Part shown: positions 9,145-17,577 of the stretch, piece by piece
Position numbering within the stretch: position 1 is the stretch's first letter
Layout of the letters: every line of letters starts with the position of its first letter
NCBI GenBank assembly: GCA_021790475.1
Contig: JAJYDU010000005.1
Span: 1 to 41,393 of the forward strand
DNA length: 41,393 nt
Origin: Planctomycetota bacterium
Lineage (GTDB): Bacteria; Planctomycetota; Phycisphaerae; WQYP01
Reading direction: 5' to 3'
Program-made: the position numbers and the translations under genes
Notes under the pieces: model-generated
What the model saw: only the letters and a program-made list of their open reading frames with translations
Database searches by the model: none
Told to the model about the DNA's origin: nothing

Positions 9145-12100
9145 ATGAACGAAGCGCTTTCCCCTCAATATGATCCGCAAGCGGTGGAAAGCCGCATTTA
9201 TGCACTATGGCTGGAGAAAACGGGGAATTTTCACGCTGTTCCCGGTGCCGCCGGATCGCCCAAATTCAGCATGGTGATTCCGCCGCCAAATGTGACCGGG
9301 GCCCTGCATCTGGGTCATGCGATCAATGGGACCATCCAGGACATTCTGGCCCGCTATCACCGGATGAAAGGCGATAATACTCTCTGGATACCGGGGATCG
9401 ACCATGCCGGCATCGCTACACAGGCGGTGGTGGAACGAACAATTTTCGAGCAGGAAAAAAAGAGTCGCCATGACCTGGGCCGCGAAGAATTGGTCCGCCG
9501 GATTTGGCAGTGGAAAGAAAAATTCGGCAATCGGATTATTCAGCAACTCCAGCGCATGGGCGTATCCTGCGACTGGAACCGCACGCGTTTCACGCTTGAT
9601 GACATCTGCGCCCGCGCCGTGCGCGAAGCTTTTTTTAAACTTTTCAAGGATGGCCTGATCTTCCGCGGCCTGCGGCTGGTGAATTGGGACACGCACCTGC
9701 AAACTGCGGTGGCCGATGATGAAATTTACCATGAAACGGTCAAAGGCCGACTCACCTCGATTAAATATCCGCTGGTGGACCGCCGGCCCGGTGAGCCGGA
9801 ATATTTAATCGTCGCCACCACCCGACCGGAAACCATGCTCGGCGATACCGCTTTGGCGGTGCATCCGGAAGATCCGCGTTATCAAAAGCTGATCGGTCGA
9901 AAGGCGCAAGTGCCGCTGATGGGCCGGGAAATTCCCATTATCGCCGATGGACTGCTGGTGGATCCGAAATTCGGCACCGGTGTGGTAAAGGTGACACCGG
10001 CGCATGATCCGAACGATTACGCCGCCGGCCAACGGAATCATCTGCCGCAGATCAACTTGCTTACGCCGGATGGAAAGGTCAATGGGAATGGCACGGGTAA
10101 GTCTGGGTTTTGGGGCAAGAGCTTTGATTATTCCGGCCTTCGATTCGCTTCCGATGCCCGCCGCCTTGTTTTAGAAGATTTGGAAGTGCTGGGCCTGATC
10201 GCCGAGTCCAAACCATACGAACACGAAGTCGGCCACAGCGACCGCAGCAAGACCCCTATCGAGCCATATTTAAGTGAACAGTGGTTTGTTAAAATGGGCG
10301 ATGTGGAGGGCGGTATCACTCTGGGCGATGGAACCAAATCCAGTGGGCTGGCCCAGGCGGCGCTGGATGCGGTCAAGAGCGGCCGCGTGAAAATCATCCC
10401 CGCGCGCTATACCCAGGGCTATATCGACTGGCTGTCGCAGAAACGCGACTGGTGCATCAGTCGCCAGTTGTGGTGGGGACATCGGATACCGGTGTGGAGC
10501 GTATCTTGTAACCCTGGCATAGATTTTGGACATCCAACTCGTGAGGAGGCGACACAAGAAATTGCTAATAAGATCGTTGCTTATATCAGCGACGAGAAAC
10601 ATAGCAATGATTTGATTTTTCGTGTCGATACAACCTATGGTCTACCGAAGATAGTTTTTTGCTGTCGAACTACCGAGGTTGCGGAAAAGATGGAGGAACT
10701 GGCGGGCTACATCAACGCGAATGCTACAGATACTATCCATTCACCACCGCTGGAGAAAGAGTCTGACCTTCGTCTTGCACCCAAGGGTTTGAGAGAACTC
10801 ATCCGGAATAACGGCCTGACCCTCGCTATCCGCAGGTTGATGCAAGACCCCGACGTTCTGGACACCTGGTTTTCCTCCGCGCTGTGGCCGCTATCGACTA
10901 TGGGCTGGCCCGCCAACGGAATCAGCGATAAACCTGAAGATCAACTATTGCCCTATTTTTATCCCACCGGTGTACTTTCCACAGCGCGGGAAATTCTCAC
11001 TCTGTGGGTGGCGCGGATGGTGATGTTCGGCCTTTACCTGCATGGCGATGTCCCGTTCAAACAGGTTTACATCCATGCGGTGATTCAGGACGGCCAGGGC
11101 CGACCGATGAAAAAATCGCTCGGCAACGGCGTGGACCCGGTGGACATTATCGAAAGCCACGGCGCCGACGCCTTGCGCTTCACACTGGCGGGCATGGCCA
11201 CCGAAACGCAGGACATCCGTTTGCCGGTGGTCAAAGATAAAGCCACCGGAAAAAATACCAGCCCGCGTTTTGACAGCGGCCGGAATTTTGCCAATAAAAT
11301 ATGGAACGCCGCAAGGTTTATTCTTTCGAATCTGGACGAATCCCATCGGAAACATGAAATTTCAAATTTCAACTCCCCAATCATCGCCATCGCCCAGTCC
11401 GGCAAATTGGAAGATCGGTGGATTTTAAGCCGGCTCAATCAAACCGTGCGCGCGACATACGAATCGCTGGCACAGTTTCGCTTCGCCGATCTATGTTCCA
11501 CGCTCTATGGCTTCTTCTGGAATGATCTGTGCGACTGGTACCTGGAAATCGCCAAGGCCCGCCTCCAACAGAAAGATTCATCCGTGCCAACCGTGTTGCA
11601 TTATTGTCTGCAAACCAGCCTGGCGCTGCTGCATCCCGTGATGCCGTTTATCACCGAGGAAATCTTCACGCGGTTGGCGCCAACGGCGGAATCATTGCTC
11701 CTGGCCGGCCCTTTTCCTGAATATATCCGGGAATTGGATTGTCCGCGGGCGGAAAAGGAAATGGACCTGTTGCAGCGGATCATCCGCGCCATCCGCGATA
11801 TCCGCAATCAATGCAACATCGAATCGAAAAAAATCCTGGACGCGGCGGTGCTTGTCAGCGCCCACGACAGAGCAATTGTGGTGGAGAACCGGACAATAAT
11901 TGAAACGCTCTCCGGTGCGACATTACGCGAGATAAAGGAGACAGGACACAGACTATCAGACATATTTCAAAAAGATACGGTGCGGGTGATTTTACCCTGT
12001 CTGCCCGGGCACAGGCAGACCGACGTTCAAATCCATGTATCCGGCGCGGCGGACCGCCCGGCCCAAATCAAGAAGCTTGCTCAGCGGCGCCTGGAACTGG

Positions 12101-12258
12101 AAAAATTGATTGCCGCGGGCAAAGCCCGTATGGCCAATGATGGTTTTATCAGCAAGGCGCCGCCGGCGGTTGTGCAGGGACTGCGGGAACAATTATGCAA
12201 ACAGGAATCGGAATTAACGGCCATTCAGCAGCGCCTGACGGAATTGACCGGCGCCTAG
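9145..12258 (+). CDS. valS: Valyl-tRNA synthetase (with non-canonical insertion around 10498-10842)
   Basis: PPPNVTGALHLGHAINGTIQDILARYHRMKG, WIPGIDHAGIATQ, VVKVTPAHDPNDY, CISRQLWWGHRIPVW, DPDVLDTWFSSALWPLSTMGWP, GRPMKKSLGNGVDPVD, C-terminal coiled coil. Confidence 0.96.
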   Translation: MNEALSPQYDPQAVESRIYALWLEKTGNFHAVPGAAGSPKFSMVIPPPNVTGALHLGHAINGTIQDILARYHRMKGDNTLWIPGIDHAGIATQAVVERTIFEQEKKSRHDLGREELVRRIWQWKEKFGNRIIQQLQRMGVSCDWNRTRFTLDDICARAVREAFFKLFKDGLIFRGLRLVNWDTHLQTAVADDEIYHETVKGRLTSIKYPLVDRRPGEPEYLIVATTRPETMLGDTALAVHPEDPRYQKLIGRKAQVPLMGREIPIIADGLLVDPKFGTGVVKVTPAHDPNDYAAGQRNHLPQINLLTPDGKVNGNGTGKSGFWGKSFDYSGLRFASDARRLVLEDLEVLGLIAESKPYEHEVGHSDRSKTPIEPYLSEQWFVKMGDVEGGITLGDGTKSSGLAQAALDAVKSGRVKIIPARYTQGYIDWLSQKRDWCISRQLWWGHRIPVWSVSCNPGIDFGHPTREEATQEIANKIVAYISDEKHSNDLIFRVDTTYGLPKIVFCCRTTEVAEKMEELAGYINANATDTIHSPPLEKESDLRLAPKGLRELIRNNGLTLAIRRLMQDPDVLDTWFSSALWPLSTMGWPANGISDKPEDQLLPYFYPTGVLSTAREILTLWVARMVMFGLYLHGDVPFKQVYIHAVIQDGQGRPMKKSLGNGVDPVDIIESHGADALRFTLAGMATETQDIRLPVVKDKATGKNTSPRFDSGRNFANKIWNAARFILSNLDESHRKHEISNFNSPIIAIAQSGKLEDRWILSRLNQTVRATYESLAQFRFADLCSTLYGFFWNDLCDWYLEIAKARLQQKDSSVPTVLHYCLQTSLALLHPVMPFITEEIFTRLAPTAESLLLAGPFPEYIRELDCPRAEKEMDLLQRIIRAIRDIRNQCNIESKKILDAAVLVSAHDRAIVVENRTIIETLSGATLREIKETGHRLSDIFQKDTVRVILPCLPGHRQTDVQIHVSGAADRPAQIKKLAQRRLELEKLIAAGKARMANDGFISKAPPAVVQGLREQLCKQESELTAIQQRLTELTGA

Positions 12259-12259
12259 G

Positions 12260-12285
12260 TCTATCCGGACAGGCTGTTGGATAGA
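12260..12285 (+). terminator. Possible weak terminator/hairpin between valS and the aminopeptidase gene
   Basis: TCTATCC-N12-GGATAGA perfect 7-bp stem; T6 tract only at 12294-12299, so spacing is not ideal. Confidence 0.3.
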
Positions 12286-12316
12286 ACATTGACTTTTTTG
12301 AAAGGATATATTGCTC

Positions 12317-13453
12317 ATGCGTGATCAACGACTGGACCGTCTGGCGTCGGTATTGGTGGGTTATTCGACCGGAGTGAAATCCGGCCAATTATGCCGGATA
12401 TCCGGCGAGGCCGTGGGATTGCCGCTCATGGAGGCCATTTACGAACAGGTGATTGCCGCCGGCGCGCACGCCTTTGTGAGTATTTCGTCCGACGCCATGG
12501 AAGAGGCATTTTTTCGTCTTGCTTCGCCGGCGCAGCTTGCTTATGTTTCGCCGCTGAGCCAGTTCATCATCGAAAAAATTGACGTATCCTTCGGCCTATG
12601 GGCCGATGAAAACACCAAAAGCATGACGAATGTCGATCCGAAAAAGCAGGCGGCGGCGGCCCAGGCGCGCAAGCCGATCAGTCAGCGGTTCCTGGAACGC
12701 GCCGCCAAGGGCGAATTGCAATGGGTCGGCACGCAATATCCCACGCAGGCCAGCGCCCAGGACGCGGAAATGTCGCTGCGCGAATACGAGAATTTCGTAT
12801 TTCATGCCGGTTTGCTGCACCTGCCCGACCCCGTAGCGGAGTGGAAGCGAATCAGCGAACGGCAGCAGCGGTTGGCTGATTTTCTCAATTCGGCCCGCGA
12901 GGTACGGGTGATCGGCAGGGATACCGATCTGCGACTGGGCGTAGAGGGGCGAAAATGGATCAATTGCTGCGGCCACGAAAATTTTCCCGATGGCGAAGTC
13001 TTCACCGGTCCGGTGGAGGATGCGGTCGATGGAACGATTCGCTACAGCTTTCCCGCGGTACACCATGGCCGCGAATGTCATGATATTTCCCTGACATTCC
13101 GGGCGGGCAAAGTGGTTGCGGCGCGGGCGTCCAAGGGCGAGGATTTTCTTCTGGCCATGCTGGATCAGGACGCGGGCGCGCGGGTGCTGGGCGAATTTGC
13201 CATCGGCACGAATTTTTCCATTACGCAATATACTAAAAACACGCTTTTCGACGAAAAAATAGGCGGCACGTGTCATGCGGCGCTGGGCGCGGCGTATCCT
13301 GAAACCGGCGGGAAAAACCAGAGCGGCTTGCACTGGGACATGGTATGCGATTTGCGCCAACCCGGCTGCCGCCTAGAGGTGGACGGCCAGCCGATTCTGG
13401 ACGCGGGCCGGTTTGCGGAACCCCAATGGCCAAACCCCGGCGCGCCGGGATAA
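12317..13453 (+). CDS. Aminopeptidase, M29 family (thermophilic metalloprotease type)
   Basis: GRDTDLRLGVEGRKWINCCGHENFPDGEVFTGPVEDAVDGTIRYSFP and EFAIGTNFSITQYTKNTLFDEKIGGTCHAALGAAYPETGGKNQSGLHWDMVCDLR are characteristic of M29. Confidence 0.9.
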   Translation: MRDQRLDRLASVLVGYSTGVKSGQLCRISGEAVGLPLMEAIYEQVIAAGAHAFVSISSDAMEEAFFRLASPAQLAYVSPLSQFIIEKIDVSFGLWADENTKSMTNVDPKKQAAAAQARKPISQRFLERAAKGELQWVGTQYPTQASAQDAEMSLREYENFVFHAGLLHLPDPVAEWKRISERQQRLADFLNSAREVRVIGRDTDLRLGVEGRKWINCCGHENFPDGEVFTGPVEDAVDGTIRYSFPAVHHGRECHDISLTFRAGKVVAARASKGEDFLLAMLDQDAGARVLGEFAIGTNFSITQYTKNTLFDEKIGGTCHAALGAAYPETGGKNQSGLHWDMVCDLRQPGCRLEVDGQPILDAGRFAEPQWPNPGAPG

Positions 13454-13516
13454 TGGGCCGTGGACAAATTTACCACACGGCGATTGATGCGTTTGGGATA
13501 TAATAAGGACATGAAA

Positions 13517-14113
13517 ATGAACCTGCGATTGTCAACCGTTTTTCTGGGACTGGGCGTTGCGACCTTACTGGCGGCGGGATGCCAACACCATTCCCGTACT
13601 CCTTCGCCGTCGCCGGCGATGCAATCAAAGGCATCTTCGGCAAAGGCTTTGTCCACGTCGGCGCCACGGGCGATGAACAAGGCCGCGACCGCACGACCAA
13701 CCGTATTGCGGCCCGCGACAAAGTTTGTTCGCGTGAATAAACTCGCCGACGGATTGATTATCCAGGACATCAAAATCGGGGCTGGCGCCAGGCCGCGGCC
13801 GGGAAAGCAGGTGGTGGTCAATTACACCGGCTGGTTGCCCAACGGTAAGATATTCGACGCCACCCGTCTGCACGGCAACCAACCGTTCATGTTTGTTTAT
13901 GATCGAGGCCAGGTAATTCCGGGATGGGACAAGGGACTCGCCGGGATGAGAGTTGGCGGCATACGTCAGCTTGTGATTCCCCCGAAACTGGCCTATGGCG
14001 CCCAAGGCGTTCCCCCGACCATTCCACCTCAAGCCACGCTTATCTTTCGCATTCACCTGCTGGCGATCATCAACAACACCGCCGGACCGGCCGGCGGGGA
14101 ACAGGAACGTTAA
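13517..14113 (+). CDS. FKBP-type peptidyl-prolyl cis-trans isomerase, predicted lipoprotein
   Basis: LATLLAAGCQHH lipobox; PRPGKQVVVNYTGWLPNGKIFDATRLHGNQPFMFVYDRGQVIPGWDKGLAGMRVGGIRQLVIPPKLAYGAQGVPPTIPPQATLIFRIHLLAI FKBP fold. Confidence 0.92.
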   Translation: MNLRLSTVFLGLGVATLLAAGCQHHSRTPSPSPAMQSKASSAKALSTSAPRAMNKAATARPTVLRPATKFVRVNKLADGLIIQDIKIGAGARPRPGKQVVVNYTGWLPNGKIFDATRLHGNQPFMFVYDRGQVIPGWDKGLAGMRVGGIRQLVIPPKLAYGAQGVPPTIPPQATLIFRIHLLAIINNTAGPAGGEQER

Positions 14114-14129
14114 AACCGGAGCGTACAAG

Positions 14130-15080
14130 ATGAAAATTTTATTGGCCAACCCCCGGGGATTTTGCGCCGGCGTTAACATGGCGATTGAATGTGTCGAACG
14201 CGTGCTGCTGCTCAAGGGTTCGCCGATTTACGTATTTCACGAGATCGTACATAACCGGCACGTGGTGGAACGATTTACGCGGCAAGGCGTTATTTTTGTC
14301 AACTCCGTCGAAGAAGTGCCGCCGGGGGCGACTTTGGTATACAGTGCCCATGGCGTGTCGCCGGAAGTGCGCCAGCGGGCCGGAGAGCGAAATCTGCTCC
14401 AGGTGGACGCCACCTGCCCGCTGGTAACCAAAGTGCACAACGAGGCGATTCGTTATGCCCGGCAGAAGTTCACCATTGTATTGATCGGCCACGCCGATCA
14501 CGACGAAGTCGTTGGTACGCTCGGTGAAGCGCCGGACGCGATTCGGATCGTCGAATGCGTCGCGGACGTGGACCGCCTGGAAATTCCGGACTCTCATCGC
14601 GTGGCCTATCTGACGCAAACCACGCTGAGCCTGGACGACGCGGCGAAAATCATCGCCGCGCTGAAGAAAAAATTTCCCCGCATTCAGGCCCCGCCCAAGG
14701 AAGATATCTGCTACGCCACCACCAACCGCCAGACCGCCGTGCAAAAACTGGCCGGGGAATGCGATCTGGTGCTTGTGGTGGGCAGCCGGAACAGTTCCAA
14801 TTCCAAGCGCCTGGTGGAAATGGCGCGAAACCGCGGCACCCCGGCGTACCTGGTTGACGATGCTTCGCACCTCGACCACGGCTGGTTCGGTCAATCCCAG
14901 AATGTGCTCATTACGGCGGGCGCCTCGGCGCCGGAAGACCTGGTGCAGGAAATTGTGGACCTTCTCCAATCGCGATACGGGGCAAGCGTGGAATTGCGGC
15001 ATGTCACGCCGGAAGACATGCACTTTGAATTGCCGCTGTCGTTACGAAAGCTCGAAGAGCGGTACCTGGCCGCCCCATGA
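14130..15080 (+). CDS. ispH: 4-hydroxy-3-methylbut-2-enyl diphosphate reductase
   Basis: MKILLANPRGFCAGVNMAIECVERVL, HEIVHNRHVVERF, FVNSVEEVPPGATLVYSAHGVSPEVR, DATCPLVTKVHNEA, ICYATTNRQTAV, SRNSSNSKRLVE. Confidence 0.96.
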   Translation: MKILLANPRGFCAGVNMAIECVERVLLLKGSPIYVFHEIVHNRHVVERFTRQGVIFVNSVEEVPPGATLVYSAHGVSPEVRQRAGERNLLQVDATCPLVTKVHNEAIRYARQKFTIVLIGHADHDEVVGTLGEAPDAIRIVECVADVDRLEIPDSHRVAYLTQTTLSLDDAAKIIAALKKKFPRIQAPPKEDICYATTNRQTAVQKLAGECDLVLVVGSRNSSNSKRLVEMARNRGTPAYLVDDASHLDHGWFGQSQNVLITAGASAPEDLVQEIVDLLQSRYGASVELRHVTPEDMHFELPLSLRKLEERYLAAP

Positions 15081-15225
15081 TCTCCGGGCGGCCGGGCCAA
15101 CGGTCGGACCGCTTACGGTATGGACAGATGGGGCGCATATCGCCGATACATAAAGGGAGGGGATACTTTTTTCGCCTGGAGGGACAGGCCGCCGGCCGGT
15201 TATGAGGTTCGCTTGCGAGCGTTTC

Positions 15226-17574
15226 ATGAATTTTCTTCGCCGCTTTAAGTATTTATCCTACTCGCTGGTTATTCTAAGCTTGGTGGGGTTCACCTACGCG
15301 ACCAAAAATTACCCGCTGATGGCATTGGCTGTCGTGGCGACGGCCTTGAGCTGGTGGTTGGTTGAGACGGGCAAGGGCCCGCCCATCCCGCGCTGGCTCA
15401 TCAACTGCGGGGTATTGCTGGCGGCTCTGATCCTGTTCTGGGAACTGGTGATTCAGGAGCAACCGAATATTCTGCTGGCCCTGAGTTATTTCATACTGGG
15501 GCTGATTCTTTGCAAACTCTTTGAGGTAAAAAGCAACCGCGATTACGGCCAGATTCTGATTCTAAGTCTGCTGCTGATGCTGGCGGCGGCAATTCTGACG
15601 GTATCGCCTGTTTTCGCATTCTTTCTGCTGGCGTACTTTGGCCTGGGACTTTATGTAAGCCTTATTTTTCACCTCCAATGCGAAACGCAGCGGGCGATGG
15701 CCCGGCACGCCGCGGCCGATCGGATGATGGGGCTGGCCAGCCAGCAGCCGGTGATTGCCCGTGATCTGCGAAGACTAAGTATTATCACCGGTGGATTTCT
15801 CTTTTTCTTCGCCTGCATGGTGTTCGTGCTGTTTCCCCGAACGGGCGTGGGGGGCATACTGGCCCGCTGGCGTATCGGCGGCGAACGGGTGGAAACGGGG
15901 TTTTCCAGTCGGGTAACGATGGGGCAAGTGGGGCGGCTGCGCCAAAGCAACACCATTGTGGCCACCGTGCGACTGGAGAAAAACGGGAAGAATATCGGTA
16001 GCGAAGGTTACCAGCCCTATTTCATGGGCAAAACGCTCAATATCTACAACCCGATCACCCACGAATGGAAGCGTTCGTCCCCCTCCTGGGAGTCGCAAGA
16101 TCAAACTTTCCACCTGAAGAAAAAAACGCATGCCACGGCCCTGGTTCGCCCCACCGCGTACCAGCCCCGGAGCGTCATCACCCAATACTACAGCTTCCTG
16201 AATCCCGTGCGGAGCCGCACGCTTTTCACCATTGCGCCCGCTGTGTGGTTCAAGTGTGCCGGATTGAAACAGGTCTTCAGACGGAATGATGGGTCGCTGA
16301 TGTGCCCTCCCCTGAATCACAAACCGCTGCACTACGAAGTAAGAAGCGCGGCTGTTTACAATCGCGCGTTGATCGGCCCGCGCCAACCACGGGTGTTTCC
16401 GGTTTCTTTCCGCTACCGACGTTCCCTTCCCGGGGGCAATTTCAGAATGATCCATTCGGCCACGATTCCGCGACGCGTCGCGGCGCTGGCGAAAAAGGTT
16501 GCCGGACGGATATTGAAGATTCGCCGCACGCCGTCCAACGCGGGAAAAGTCGATCTTGAACTGGCATCGCGCTTCTGCGATTACCTCCGCGCCAACTACC
16601 CTTATTCCTTTGACATGACACCGGTCAATCCGCGGATGGATCCGACGGAAGATTTCCTTCTTAACAAGAAGAAAATCGGGGGATATTGCGAGTATTTCGC
16701 ATCCGCCATGATCATGTTCTGCCGCACTGTGGGCGTACCGGCACGCATGGTGATTGGTTATCATGGCGGTGATTACAACCCCATCGCGGGTTATTACGTG
16801 ATCCGGCAGAAGTTCGCCCATGCGTGGGTGCAGGTCTATATTCCCGGACGCGGCTGGATGCAGTTCGATCCGTCCCCGGCTTCATCGCTGGCCGGCGTGG
16901 AGTCGCCCTTCACGTGGTACAGCGAGATTACCGGCTTTTTCCAATGGATACGGTTGCAATGGCTCCAGAGCATCATCGCGTTCAATTCCTCGATGCGCTC
17001 CAATGTTCTGCATACGACTTTGAAGGATGCCAAGACGTATGTAAAAAAAACGCTCGCCGCCGCCCGCCACTGGCTGGCAGTGATCCAGATGTTTTGGCGC
17101 AGCCGACAAATAAGTCCGCTGTCGCGCGGCGCTCTGATCGGTCTGCTTGTCGCACTGGCGGCATCCGCCTTCTGGATCGGTTCGCGCTGGCGAAAGAAAC
17201 GACAAAGCGTGCTTGGGCAGGTGGTCCACGGCCTGGATCGAAAACTGCAGCGCCAATTGACACGCGATCTGGCGTTTTTCGATCGCCTCCTGCAGGTGCT
17301 CCAGCATGACGGCATCAGACGCGAGCCGAACCAGACCCCCCTTGAATATGTTCAACAGGTTGGCAGCCGTGCCGGAGAGCCGCTGCCGGAAGCGGAAGAG
17401 CTGGTGCGAATTTTTTACGAGATTCGTCTGGGAAGTCAGCCGGTGTCTCCCGGTCTGGGGCGGCAAATCAAGCGAAACCTGAGCGACCTGGAGAATAGGT
17501 TAAAAAAAAGACTTTTATTTCCCAAAAGACTCGCTTATGATTCTAAGGAGGCATCAGCAGGTTTTCGGAAATGA
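15226..17574 (+). CDS. TgpA-like membrane transglutaminase-family protein
   Basis: N-terminal multi-TM region; GGYCEYFASAMIMFCRTVGVPARMVIGYHGG...GYYVIRQKFAHAWVQVYIPGRGWMQFDPSPA transglutaminase core; later TM segment and DUF4129-like tail. Confidence 0.88.
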   Translation: MNFLRRFKYLSYSLVILSLVGFTYATKNYPLMALAVVATALSWWLVETGKGPPIPRWLINCGVLLAALILFWELVIQEQPNILLALSYFILGLILCKLFEVKSNRDYGQILILSLLLMLAAAILTVSPVFAFFLLAYFGLGLYVSLIFHLQCETQRAMARHAAADRMMGLASQQPVIARDLRRLSIITGGFLFFFACMVFVLFPRTGVGGILARWRIGGERVETGFSSRVTMGQVGRLRQSNTIVATVRLEKNGKNIGSEGYQPYFMGKTLNIYNPITHEWKRSSPSWESQDQTFHLKKKTHATALVRPTAYQPRSVITQYYSFLNPVRSRTLFTIAPAVWFKCAGLKQVFRRNDGSLMCPPLNHKPLHYEVRSAAVYNRALIGPRQPRVFPVSFRYRRSLPGGNFRMIHSATIPRRVAALAKKVAGRILKIRRTPSNAGKVDLELASRFCDYLRANYPYSFDMTPVNPRMDPTEDFLLNKKKIGGYCEYFASAMIMFCRTVGVPARMVIGYHGGDYNPIAGYYVIRQKFAHAWVQVYIPGRGWMQFDPSPASSLAGVESPFTWYSEITGFFQWIRLQWLQSIIAFNSSMRSNVLHTTLKDAKTYVKKTLAAARHWLAVIQMFWRSRQISPLSRGALIGLLVALAASAFWIGSRWRKKRQSVLGQVVHGLDRKLQRQLTRDLAFFDRLLQVLQHDGIRREPNQTPLEYVQQVGSRAGEPLPEAEELVRIFYEIRLGSQPVSPGLGRQIKRNLSDLENRLKKRLLFPKRLAYDSKEASAGFRK

Positions 17575-17577
17575 GCG

